Assembly: GCF_000008765.1 (NCBI RefSeq)
Contig: NC_003030.1
Span: 1,336,001-1,400,000 of the forward strand
Direction of reading: 5' to 3'
DNA: 64,000 nt
From: Clostridium acetobutylicum ATCC 824
GTDB lineage: Bacteria > Bacillota > Clostridia > Clostridiales > Clostridiaceae
The notes below the pieces were generated by a model, which was given only the letters and a program-made list of their open reading frames with translations, searched no databases and was not told the DNA's origin. Within the stretch, counting starts at the first letter, position 1. Every line of letters starts with the position of its first letter. This document shows positions 46,052 through 54,471 of this stretch, one piece after another. The position numbers were made by a program, and so were the translations under genes.

Positions 46052-47059
46052 ATGGGATTTTTTGGAATATCAAGAGATATGGGAATAGATCTTGGAACAG
46101 CTAACACTTTAGTTTATGTGAAAGGCAAGGGTATAGTATTAAGAGAGCCTTCAGTTGTTGCTATTAATACTAACAATAAAGAGGTTCTTGCAGTAGGAAA
46201 TGAAGCAAAGCAAATGATAGGTAGAACACCTGGAAATATAATAGCAATAAGACCTTTAAAAGATGGTGTAATTGCAGATTTTGATATTACAGAAAGCATG
46301 CTTAAGAACTTTATAAGCAAGATAAGTTCTAAGAGTGCATTTGCAAGTCCAAGAATTCTTGTTTGCCATCCGTCAGGAGTAACAGAGGTAGAAAGAAGAG
46401 CTATAAAGGAAGCTACTAAAAGAGCGGGAGCAAGAGAAGTAAAGGTTATGGAAGAGCCTATGGCAGCAGCTATAGGAGCAGGTCTACCTGTTGAGGAACC
46501 AAGAGGAAGTATGATTGTAGATATAGGTGGAGGTACCACAGAAGTAGCCGTAGTATCCTTGGGCGGAATCGTAACAAGTAAGTCACTTAGAGTTGCAGGA
46601 GATGAGCTTGATCAGGCTATAATCAGCTACATAAAGAAGGAATACAATCTAATGATAGGTGAGAGAACTTCAGAAATAATAAAGATGAAAATGGGATCAG
46701 CCTTCAAAACAGAAGAGTCTTTAGAGAATATAGTTATAAAAGGAAGAAATCTTGTAACAGGATTGCCTAAAAATATAGAAATTAGTGAAGAGGAAGTAAG
46801 AGAAGCACTAAGAGAACCTGTAGCATCAATAGTAGATTCCATAAAATTAGCCCTTGAAAAAACACCACCAGAGCTTGCGGCAGATATAATGGATAAAGGA
46901 ATAATGCTTGCTGGTGGAGGAGCACTTCTTAAAGGACTTGATATGCTTATTAGCAAAGAAACCAATATATCTGTACATATAGCGGAATCCCCTCTTGACT
47001 GTGTAGCACTTGGAGCAGGAAAAGCTCTAGACCATTTTGAAAAATTGGTTAGCGACTAG
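46052..47059 (+). CDS. mreB: Rod shape-determining protein MreB
   Basis: 335 residues from ATG 46052 after AAAGGAG (the longer frame from 46034 is not used). Actin fold: [29 protein letters not shown] and a C-terminal [12 protein letters not shown]. Filaments move under the membrane and guide side-wall synthesis with MreC, MreD, PBP2 and RodA, all encoded downstream. Confidence 0.95.
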   Translation: MGFFGISRDMGIDLGTANTLVYVKGKGIVLREPSVVAINTNNKEVLAVGNEAKQMIGRTPGNIIAIRPLKDGVIADFDITESMLKNFISKISSKSAFASPRILVCHPSGVTEVERRAIKEATKRAGAREVKVMEEPMAAAIGAGLPVEEPRGSMIVDIGGGTTEVAVVSLGGIVTSKSLRVAGDELDQAIISYIKKEYNLMIGERTSEIIKMKMGSAFKTEESLENIVIKGRNLVTGLPKNIEISEEEVREALREPVASIVDSIKLALEKTPPELAADIMDKGIMLAGGGALLKGLDMLISKETNISVHIAESPLDCVALGAGKALDHFEKLVSD

Positions 47060-47067
47060 GTGGTAGG

Positions 47068-47919
47068 ATGAAGCTATTTAAAAACAGGCTGACAGTAACA
47101 GTTATTGTTCTGTCAGTTAGCTTTTTGTTATTGATTTCATACAGTGCTAAGAGGAAAAAGGTTTCTTTCGTAGAAAATGGTGTTGGTACAGTGCTTAATT
47201 CTGTTCAAGGTTTCTTTTATAACATTAATAGTGATATTAAAGGGTTTGTAGGTTTTGTATCAAACTTTTCAGAAGTTAAGGCTGAAAACCAAGAATTAAA
47301 AAAGAAAAACAGTGAGCTTAAGCAAAAGGCAGCTTCATATGATTCTCTTAAAAGAGAGAACACCAAGTTGAAAAAGATGTTTGATTTTAAACAATCTAAA
47401 TCTGAATATAATTATGTTGGTGGAAATATCATACTTAAAAGTGGAGCTGATGCCTTAAAAGGCTACGTGATAAACAAAGGGTCAAATGATGGAATAAAGG
47501 TTGGAATGGCAGTTATTAACGATGAAGGGCTTATAGGTCAGGTTACTTCAGTAGCAAGTAATTATTGTAAAATAGAAACTATTTCAAGTGAAAATATATC
47601 TGTTGCAGCGTTAATTCAAAGAACTCAGGTTAATGATTGTATTGTTAGGGGATATACTGATAATGAAGATAAAGAGAAAAACTTATCAATATTAACTATG
47701 CTTCCTTTAAATTCAGATATTAAAGAAGGAGATACTATAACAACTTCTGGAATTGGTGGAGATTATCCTCAGGATATAATAATAGGAAAAGTTAAAAGTG
47801 TTGAAGACAACAAGGGTAAAATGGAAAAAGAAGCTATAATTGAACCTGCGGTTGACTTTACAAGACTTCAAAATGTATTCATAGTAGTTCCAAAAGATAC
47901 AAGCGAAATTAAATATTAG
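47068..47919 (+). CDS. mreC: Rod shape-determining protein MreC
   Basis: 283 residues. One N-terminal transmembrane helix (about 8-25), a coiled coil (about 70-110; AENQELKKKNSELKQKAASY) and the MreC beta-barrel (VINKGSNDGIKVGMAV, GDTITTSGIGG). Scaffold between MreB and PBP2 in the periplasm-side space. Eight bases after mreB. Confidence 0.93.
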   Translation: MKLFKNRLTVTVIVLSVSFLLLISYSAKRKKVSFVENGVGTVLNSVQGFFYNINSDIKGFVGFVSNFSEVKAENQELKKKNSELKQKAASYDSLKRENTKLKKMFDFKQSKSEYNYVGGNIILKSGADALKGYVINKGSNDGIKVGMAVINDEGLIGQVTSVASNYCKIETISSENISVAALIQRTQVNDCIVRGYTDNEDKEKNLSILTMLPLNSDIKEGDTITTSGIGGDYPQDIIIGKVKSVEDNKGKMEKEAIIEPAVDFTRLQNVFIVVPKDTSEIKY

Positions 47920-47929
47920 GTGATGTTTT

Positions 47930-48421
47930 ATGAGAAAAATTTTAACACTATTATTATGTATATTAGGTTTCACATTTGTAGATAACTGTATAGCTCCGTT
48001 TATAGCTATTAGAGGATATTATCCAAGTTTTCTCTTCGTTTTTATAATAAGCTACGCTATAATAAATGAAGGCTGGCAGGGGATTATTATTGCTCTAGCA
48101 GCCGGATTTCTTCAAGATATTTATCTTTTTAATGGTATTGGAGTGAATTTGTTTATAAACTTAATACTATGTTATGCAGCTGGGGTTATAGGAAGAAGCT
48201 TATTTAAAGAAAAAGCTTTTATTCCAACTGTAATTATATTCTTCATGTCCGTTGCGCGAGGTATTTTGATGTTTGTTATTCTATACTTATGTGGTAGTTA
48301 TAGCGATATAGGTTCTAGCTTTTATGCATCTATCTATGATTTTATTATTGCTATACCAATGTATATTTGGGTATATAAGCTATGTCAAAAGAGGTACATG
48401 ATAACAAAATGGAGATTATAA
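47930..48421 (+). CDS. mreD: Rod shape-determining protein MreD
   Basis: 163 residues with about five transmembrane helices, the usual size and layout of MreD (FVDNCIAPFIAIRGYYPSFL, GFLQDIYLFNGIGVN). Part of the elongation complex. The first PBP gene starts 18 bases later. Confidence 0.88.
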   Translation: MRKILTLLLCILGFTFVDNCIAPFIAIRGYYPSFLFVFIISYAIINEGWQGIIIALAAGFLQDIYLFNGIGVNLFINLILCYAAGVIGRSLFKEKAFIPTVIIFFMSVARGILMFVILYLCGSYSDIGSSFYASIYDFIIAIPMYIWVYKLCQKRYMITKWRL

Positions 48422-48439
48422 AGAAAGGTAGTAAAGCTA

Positions 48440-51190
48440 ATGAAAAAAGCGAAACTAAAGAAAATATTTAATAGATTTAATGCTTTAATGGTAGTTGTAC
48501 TATTGGTCTTTTCGGGTATTATTGCTCAACTTATAAATCTTCAGATACTACAAACCGATTCTTATAAGGCAAAAGCTAATAGTACAGCTCATAGATTTAT
48601 AAAGGAAGTTGCACCAAGAGGAGAGATAACAGATTCTACAGGAACACTTCTCGCAACCAATAAACAGAGTTTTGATGTCACTTATCTTCAAACAGATAGT
48701 AATAAAGGAAATTTTTATAATACAGTGGCTAAGGTGTTCTATATTTTGGACAAGAGTGGTGAAAAGCAAAATGACAGCTTTGCACTTAAGGTTGATTCTA
48801 ATGAATATAGATTTGACTTTAATACAACAAATCCAGATGAAATAAATAAGATGCAGCTTAGATTTTTAAAAGACAGAGGTTTTGAAGAGCCTATTATTAA
48901 AAAAATGTATAAGGGAAGATCAAAGGAAGATGATCTGACAAAAGATCAAAAGAACAATGTTAATAATGAACTCCTTAAGATTTCTCCTAAGAAGGTTTTT
49001 GAAACTCTAGCTAAAAATTATAAAATACCTAAATCATATAAAATAACCATTGATGGACAAACTATAAGCAAAAATTGTGATGTAAATGATATTAGAAGAT
49101 TTATGGTAGTAGAAGATGCAGTTAAGATGAATAGTTTTTCAGGTTATAAACCAGTTGCTATAGCAAGTAACGTAAAGCAGGAGACCTCATTTACTATTCT
49201 TCAAAAGGCAAATGAGCTTCCAGGAATAGATGTATCAGTAGATCCTATAAGATATTATCCTTATGGAAAACTAGCATCTAATGTTATGGGATATATAAGC
49301 AAAATAACGCCTTCAAGTACTCAGCAGTCTGAAAGTTATACACAAAAGGGCTACGATGTTAATAGCGATTTAATAGGTGTTTCTGGATTAGAGGCTGCAC
49401 TTGAGGACAGGCTTAGAGGAACTTCAGGAGGAAGAATAGTTGAGGTAAATAAGCAGGGGAAAATAACTGACGAGCTTGCTAAAAAAGACCCTTATCCAGG
49501 GCAGAATGTACAATTAACTATAAACAAGGATGTACAGTATGCAGCAGAGCAGGCGCTTATAAATACTATGGCAGGATTAAGGAAAAAAGGATATTCTGAT
49601 AGTGGTGGCGGATCTTCATATTTAGGAAATGCTACAAGAGGAGCTGCTGTTGTAATAGATGTAAAGACAGGTGGAGTTTTGGCGCTGGCTTCTGTTCCTA
49701 ACTTTGATCCTAATGATTTTTCGGATCCAAATGGTCTTTCTGAGGCTGCTACCGAAAAGTATTTTTCAACGGATCTTATTGCAAAAGCAAAGGCTGCAGG
49801 AGTTCCTGAAAGTCTTTATGACACTTTATTTCCCGTAAGTAAGAGCAATAGCAATACAAGAGTTGATAAATATGACTATCTTGCAAAGCCACTTTATAAC
49901 TATGCAACGCTTTCATTAATACCTCCAGGTTCAACATTTAAGCCTCTTACAGCTATAGCTGGTCTTGAGACAGGGGCTATAACGCCGGAAACAACTATTT
50001 ATGATCCTGGTAGCTTTGATGATGGAATGGGTTTTAAAACTGAATTTAAATCTGATGGTTATCTTGGATACAAGGATTTAAAAGGTGCCATAGAAAAATC
50101 AAGTAATGGATACTTTATGACAGTTGGTAAGCTTTTAAGACAAAAAGGTGGCAGTGATATTCTTGCAAAGTATGCTTGGAAATTTGGACTTGGAGTTCAG
50201 CCTAATTCAAATGTTACACCTACTACAGGAATAGAAATTCAAGAGAATTTTGGACAAGTATATAATTCATATACTAATAAAAATAATTTTGCTCAACAAG
50301 GTCAATGGAGCATAATGGAAAACCTTCAAGGTGGAAAATATTTAAAGGGAGTTTCCATAAACCTATATACAGGTGACAATGATTCAAAAGAGCTTTCTAC
50401 AATAAAGGCAGCTGTAAAGGAAAATATAAAGAACTCTATTTCAAGTGGAAAATTTGATAGAGACAAAACAGAAGATTTAGTTACAAAGCTTGTAAGCACT
50501 GATCCTTTATACAAAGGAAAAACATTTTCAAAATCAGATATAAGTACGCTTGTTAGTGGAATAGTAACTGAGGAAACAAATGATTATACACAGGCAACAC
50601 TTCCTTATAACATATACAATGCAGCTATTGGTCAAGGTATAGATGAATTTACACCTCTTCAACTTGCAAATTATGTTGCAACTATAGCAAATGGTGGAAA
50701 AAGATATAAAGCTCATCTTGTAGATAAAGTGACGGATGCAAGCGGAAAGGTTGTATACGAAAATAAGCCTGAAGTAGTTGAGGATACACAAGTTAAGCAG
50801 TCTACTATAGATGCAGTAAAAGCTGGAATGAGTGCGGTTAATGATAGTGGTACTGCTGCAGATACCTTTAATAACTTTCCAATACCAGCAGCAGGAAAGA
50901 CAGGTACAGCTGATCCGTATACTTCAGAGGTTGAAAGAAGCATAATGAGATCTTCCTATGCTGTTTATGTTGGATTCGCACCTAGAGATAATCCAGAAAT
51001 TGCAGTAGCAACAGTGGTATTTGATGGTGGATTTGGAAGTGGTACTGCACAAATTGCTAAGGACATATATGAAGCGTATTTCAAAAATCAGCTTAAACAG
51101 CTTAACTTTAAATTTGATACAGATGTGGATGCAAAGACAGAAAATGATGCTAATACTACAGGAAATGTAGCTGAGCAAACACAAAACTAA
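48440..51190 (+). CDS. Class B penicillin-binding protein 2, copy 1
   Basis: 916 residues. N-terminal transmembrane helix (about 15-35), a dimer domain (HRFIKEVAPRGEI) and a transpeptidase domain with SxxK at PPGSTFKPL (Ser498), SxN at SSN (554-556) and KTG (820-822). Cross-links peptidoglycan during side-wall growth with RodA and MreC. It is longer than usual PBP2 through insertions. Ends with a strong terminator. The same protein recurs twice downstream. Confidence 0.92.
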   Translation: MKKAKLKKIFNRFNALMVVVLLVFSGIIAQLINLQILQTDSYKAKANSTAHRFIKEVAPRGEITDSTGTLLATNKQSFDVTYLQTDSNKGNFYNTVAKVFYILDKSGEKQNDSFALKVDSNEYRFDFNTTNPDEINKMQLRFLKDRGFEEPIIKKMYKGRSKEDDLTKDQKNNVNNELLKISPKKVFETLAKNYKIPKSYKITIDGQTISKNCDVNDIRRFMVVEDAVKMNSFSGYKPVAIASNVKQETSFTILQKANELPGIDVSVDPIRYYPYGKLASNVMGYISKITPSSTQQSESYTQKGYDVNSDLIGVSGLEAALEDRLRGTSGGRIVEVNKQGKITDELAKKDPYPGQNVQLTINKDVQYAAEQALINTMAGLRKKGYSDSGGGSSYLGNATRGAAVVIDVKTGGVLALASVPNFDPNDFSDPNGLSEAATEKYFSTDLIAKAKAAGVPESLYDTLFPVSKSNSNTRVDKYDYLAKPLYNYATLSLIPPGSTFKPLTAIAGLETGAITPETTIYDPGSFDDGMGFKTEFKSDGYLGYKDLKGAIEKSSNGYFMTVGKLLRQKGGSDILAKYAWKFGLGVQPNSNVTPTTGIEIQENFGQVYNSYTNKNNFAQQGQWSIMENLQGGKYLKGVSINLYTGDNDSKELSTIKAAVKENIKNSISSGKFDRDKTEDLVTKLVSTDPLYKGKTFSKSDISTLVSGIVTEETNDYTQATLPYNIYNAAIGQGIDEFTPLQLANYVATIANGGKRYKAHLVDKVTDASGKVVYENKPEVVEDTQVKQSTIDAVKAGMSAVNDSGTAADTFNNFPIPAAGKTGTADPYTSEVERSIMRSSYAVYVGFAPRDNPEIAVATVVFDGGFGSGTAQIAKDIYEAYFKNQLKQLNFKFDTDVDAKTENDANTTGNVAEQTQN

Positions 51191-51193
51191 TTG

Positions 51194-51246
51194 AAAAGAG
51201 TCTTCATATAGTAATTTTTAGATTACTATATGAGGGCTCTTTTTAT
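51194..51246 (+). terminator. Terminator after PBP copy 1
   Basis: Arms AAGAGTCTTCATATAGTAAT and ATTACTATATGAGGGCTCTT, then TTTTT. Confidence 0.88.
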
Positions 51247-51526
51247 TAAAAGGCGGAAATTATAACGAATAACTAAATAAAACTATATAGTTAAATATTG
51301 ACATAATATTTAATTAAAAGTATAATTTTTTATGATACTTAAAAATGTTTATAAATGACATTTAATTTAAAGAAAAGTATTAGTTCAGGAATCTCGCTTA
51401 ACGCTCCATATGGTGTATTAATTTAGTATTTATTTACGTACTTCAATTTATAATTTTATTTTATATATGTGGATTTTAGCTGAGAGAGATAATAAAAATA
51501 AGATTGTAAAGAGGGTAGTAAAGGTT
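51247..51526. other. Leader region of PBP copy 2
   Basis: 280 bases with the promoter at 51298-51326 and an untranslated leader of about 195 bases. No known riboswitch pattern seen; CGCTTAACGCTCCATATGG near 51398 is the only less AT-rich part. Confidence 0.5.
51298..51326 (+). promoter_or_regulatory. Consensus SigA promoter of PBP copy 2
   Basis: Perfect TTGACA, a 17-base spacer and perfect TATAAT. Confidence 0.85.
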
Positions 51527-54277
51527 ATGAAAAAAAGTGCAAAATTTAAAAAAATATTTAATAGGGTAAATGTTTTAAAAGTGGTAGTATTGATAGTATT
51601 TATAGGTATCACAGTTCAACTTGTAAATCTTCAAATATTACAAAATGCTAATTATAAAGCAAAAGCCAATAATACAGCTCACAGATTCATAAAAGAGGTT
51701 GCACCAAGAGGAGAGATAACAGATTCTGAGGGGGCAATACTTGCAACTAATAAACAAAGCTTTGATGTTACTTATACTCAAACTGATGATAATAAGGATG
51801 ATTTTTACGATATAATTGCAAAAGTGTTTTATATTCTGGATAAGAATGGAGAAAAACAAAATGACAGCTTTGCACTTAAGGCTGATTCTAATGGGTATAG
51901 ATTTGATTTTAATACTGATAATTGTGATGAAATAAAAAAAATGCAGATTAGATTCTTAAAGGATAGAGGATTTGAAGAACCTATTATAAAAAAACTGTAT
52001 AAAGGAAAATCAAAGGAAAGTGATTTAACAGATTCTGAAGTAGTTAGAGTAAATAATGAACTTCTTAAAATTTCACCTAAAGAGGTTTTTGAAACTCTTA
52101 CTAAAAAATATGAAATACCTAAAGCTTATAAGATATCCATAGATGGACAAACCATAAGTAAGAACTGTGATGTGAATGATATTAGAAGATTTATGGTGGT
52201 AAAGGATGCTGTTCTAATAGTGAATGGATATTCAGGATATAAACCAGTTGCTATTGCAAGTAATGTGAAGCAAGAAACCTCTTTTACCATTCTTCAAAAA
52301 TCCAATGAACTTCCAGGGATAGATATATCGGTTGATCCTATAAGGGATTATCCTTATGGAAAACTGGCATCAAATGTTCTAGGGTATATAAGCAAAATAA
52401 CTCCTTCAAGTTCTAAGCAGTCTGAGAATTACACTGAAAAGGGTTATGATGTAAACAGTGATTTAATAGGGGCTTCAGGAATAGAAGCAGCTCTTGAAGA
52501 TAGACTTAGAGGTACATCAGGAGGAAGAATTGTTGAGGTGAATAAGCAGGGAAAAATAACAGATGAGCTTGCAAAAAAGGATCCATATCCAGGACAAAAT
52601 GTTAAACTTACTATAAATAAGGATGTACAATATGCGGCAGAGCAGTCTCTTATAAATACTATGGCAAGCTTAAGAGCAAAAGGTTATTCTGATAGTAATA
52701 GTGGATCTTCATATTTGGGAAATGCTACAAGAGGAGCAGCAGTTGCAATAGATGTAAAAACAGGTGGAGTTTTAGCACTTGCCTCTGTTCCTAATTTTAA
52801 CCCTAATGATTTTTCGGATCCCAATGGGCTTTCAAAAGAAGCTACTGAAAAATATTTTTCAACAGATATTATTTCTAAGGCAAAGCAAGTTGGAGTGCCA
52901 GAAAGTTTATATGATACTTTATTTCCTGTAAGTAAGAGTGATAACCGTACAAGAATTGATAAGTATGATTATCTTGCAAAGCCACTTTATAATTATGCCA
53001 CGCTTTCATTAATACCGCCAGGTTCAACTTTTAAACCACTAACCGCTATAGCAGGTCTTGAGACAGGAGTTATAACAAAGGATACAACAATTGATGATGA
53101 AGGCTTTTTTGATGACGGAAAGGGATATAGAACTCCGTTTAAGGCAGACGGACCTCAAGGAAATAATAATTTAATAGGAGCTATAGCAAAATCAAGTAAT
53201 GCATATTTTATGACAGTTGGAAAACGACTAAGAGATGCCTATGGAAGTGATATTCTTGCAAAATATGCTTGGAAGTTTGGTCTTGGAGTACCTCCTAATT
53301 CAAATATAACTCGTACAACAGGAATAGAAGTCCAGGAAAACTTTGGTCAGGTATATAATACGTATACTATTAAAAATAGTTTTGCTGATGAAGGGCAGTG
53401 GTCCATAGCTGAAAAGCTTCAAGAGGGAAAATATCTTAAAGGTTCTTCTGTAAACTTGTATACAGAGGACAGTGATTCAAAGAAGCTGTCTACTTTAAAG
53501 GCATCAATAAAAGAAAATATAAGAACAGCTATATCTACAGGAAAAACCGATAGAAATAAAACGGAGGAGCTTGTAACAGATCTTATAAGTACAGACCCTT
53601 TATATAAGGGAAAGACATTTTCAAAATCAGATGTATCAGCTCTTGCTAGTGGTATAGTATATGATGAAGCAGATGAATACACTCAAGCAACGGTTCCAGG
53701 TAATATATATAATGCTTCTATTGGTCAAGGTATAAATGAGTTTACACCTCTTCAACTTGCAAATTATGTTGCTACCATAGCAAATGGAGGTAAAAGATAT
53801 AAAGTTCATCTTGTGGATAAGGTTACAGATTCAAGTGGAAAGGTTGTATATGAAAATAAACCTGAGGTAGTTGAAGATACAGGTGTTAGTAAGGCAAATA
53901 TAGAAGCAGTAAAAGAAGGAATGAATGCAGTTAATGATAGGGGTACAGCAGCGGGTACCTTCAGTGAGTTTCCAATACCAGCAGCAGGAAAGACAGGTAC
54001 AGCGGATCCTTATACTTCAGATGTTGAAAGAAGTATAATGAGATCTTCTTATGCTGTTTATGTTGGGTTTGCACCTAGGGATAATCCTGAGATAGCAATA
54101 GCAACAGTAGTATTTGATGGAGGTTTTGGTAATGGAATTACTCAAATTGGAAAGAGCATGTACGAGGCATATTTTAAAGATGTTCTGAAACAAAAGTATA
54201 ATTTTAACTTTGATACAGATGTTAATGCAAAGCCTGAAACAGATGCGATTACTCAGGCGAGTAATAATAGTAATTAA
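51527..54277 (+). CDS. Class B penicillin-binding protein 2, copy 2
   Basis: 916 residues. The frame is open from ATG 51467, but by alignment with copies 1 and 3 (each starting behind a GGTAGTA-type leader) ATG 51527 is the start. Same domains; SxxK in PPGSTFKPL (Ser500), SSN and AAGKTGTADP intact, so it should be active. It has its own perfect promoter and terminator, so it can be made independently of copy 1. Confidence 0.9.
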   Translation: MKKSAKFKKIFNRVNVLKVVVLIVFIGITVQLVNLQILQNANYKAKANNTAHRFIKEVAPRGEITDSEGAILATNKQSFDVTYTQTDDNKDDFYDIIAKVFYILDKNGEKQNDSFALKADSNGYRFDFNTDNCDEIKKMQIRFLKDRGFEEPIIKKLYKGKSKESDLTDSEVVRVNNELLKISPKEVFETLTKKYEIPKAYKISIDGQTISKNCDVNDIRRFMVVKDAVLIVNGYSGYKPVAIASNVKQETSFTILQKSNELPGIDISVDPIRDYPYGKLASNVLGYISKITPSSSKQSENYTEKGYDVNSDLIGASGIEAALEDRLRGTSGGRIVEVNKQGKITDELAKKDPYPGQNVKLTINKDVQYAAEQSLINTMASLRAKGYSDSNSGSSYLGNATRGAAVAIDVKTGGVLALASVPNFNPNDFSDPNGLSKEATEKYFSTDIISKAKQVGVPESLYDTLFPVSKSDNRTRIDKYDYLAKPLYNYATLSLIPPGSTFKPLTAIAGLETGVITKDTTIDDEGFFDDGKGYRTPFKADGPQGNNNLIGAIAKSSNAYFMTVGKRLRDAYGSDILAKYAWKFGLGVPPNSNITRTTGIEVQENFGQVYNTYTIKNSFADEGQWSIAEKLQEGKYLKGSSVNLYTEDSDSKKLSTLKASIKENIRTAISTGKTDRNKTEELVTDLISTDPLYKGKTFSKSDVSALASGIVYDEADEYTQATVPGNIYNASIGQGINEFTPLQLANYVATIANGGKRYKVHLVDKVTDSSGKVVYENKPEVVEDTGVSKANIEAVKEGMNAVNDRGTAAGTFSEFPIPAAGKTGTADPYTSDVERSIMRSSYAVYVGFAPRDNPEIAIATVVFDGGFGNGITQIGKSMYEAYFKDVLKQKYNFNFDTDVNAKPETDAITQASNNSN

Positions 54278-54290
54278 AATATAAAAATAT

Positions 54291-54340
54291 AAAGAAGCTA
54301 TATTAGGGTATAGTAATACACTCTAATATAGCTTCTTTAT
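54291..54340 (+). terminator. Terminator after PBP copy 2
   Basis: AAAGAAGCTATATTAG and CTAATATAGCTTCTTT arms, T-rich tail. Confidence 0.85.
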
Positions 54341-54471
54341 ATTCTATGTATCTTTATAGATGGAAATGGATACAATATAGTGAACTTTATATATGTACTA
54401 AGGGAGCAATAATAAGGTTGTTTATAATTAAAAGATAATAAAATGAGATTATAAAGAAGGTAGTAGAGTTT

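Noticed and set aside
46114-46539. 141-codon minus-strand ORF inside mreB
   Set aside because: mreB is certain by motifs; the reverse frame is open by chance.
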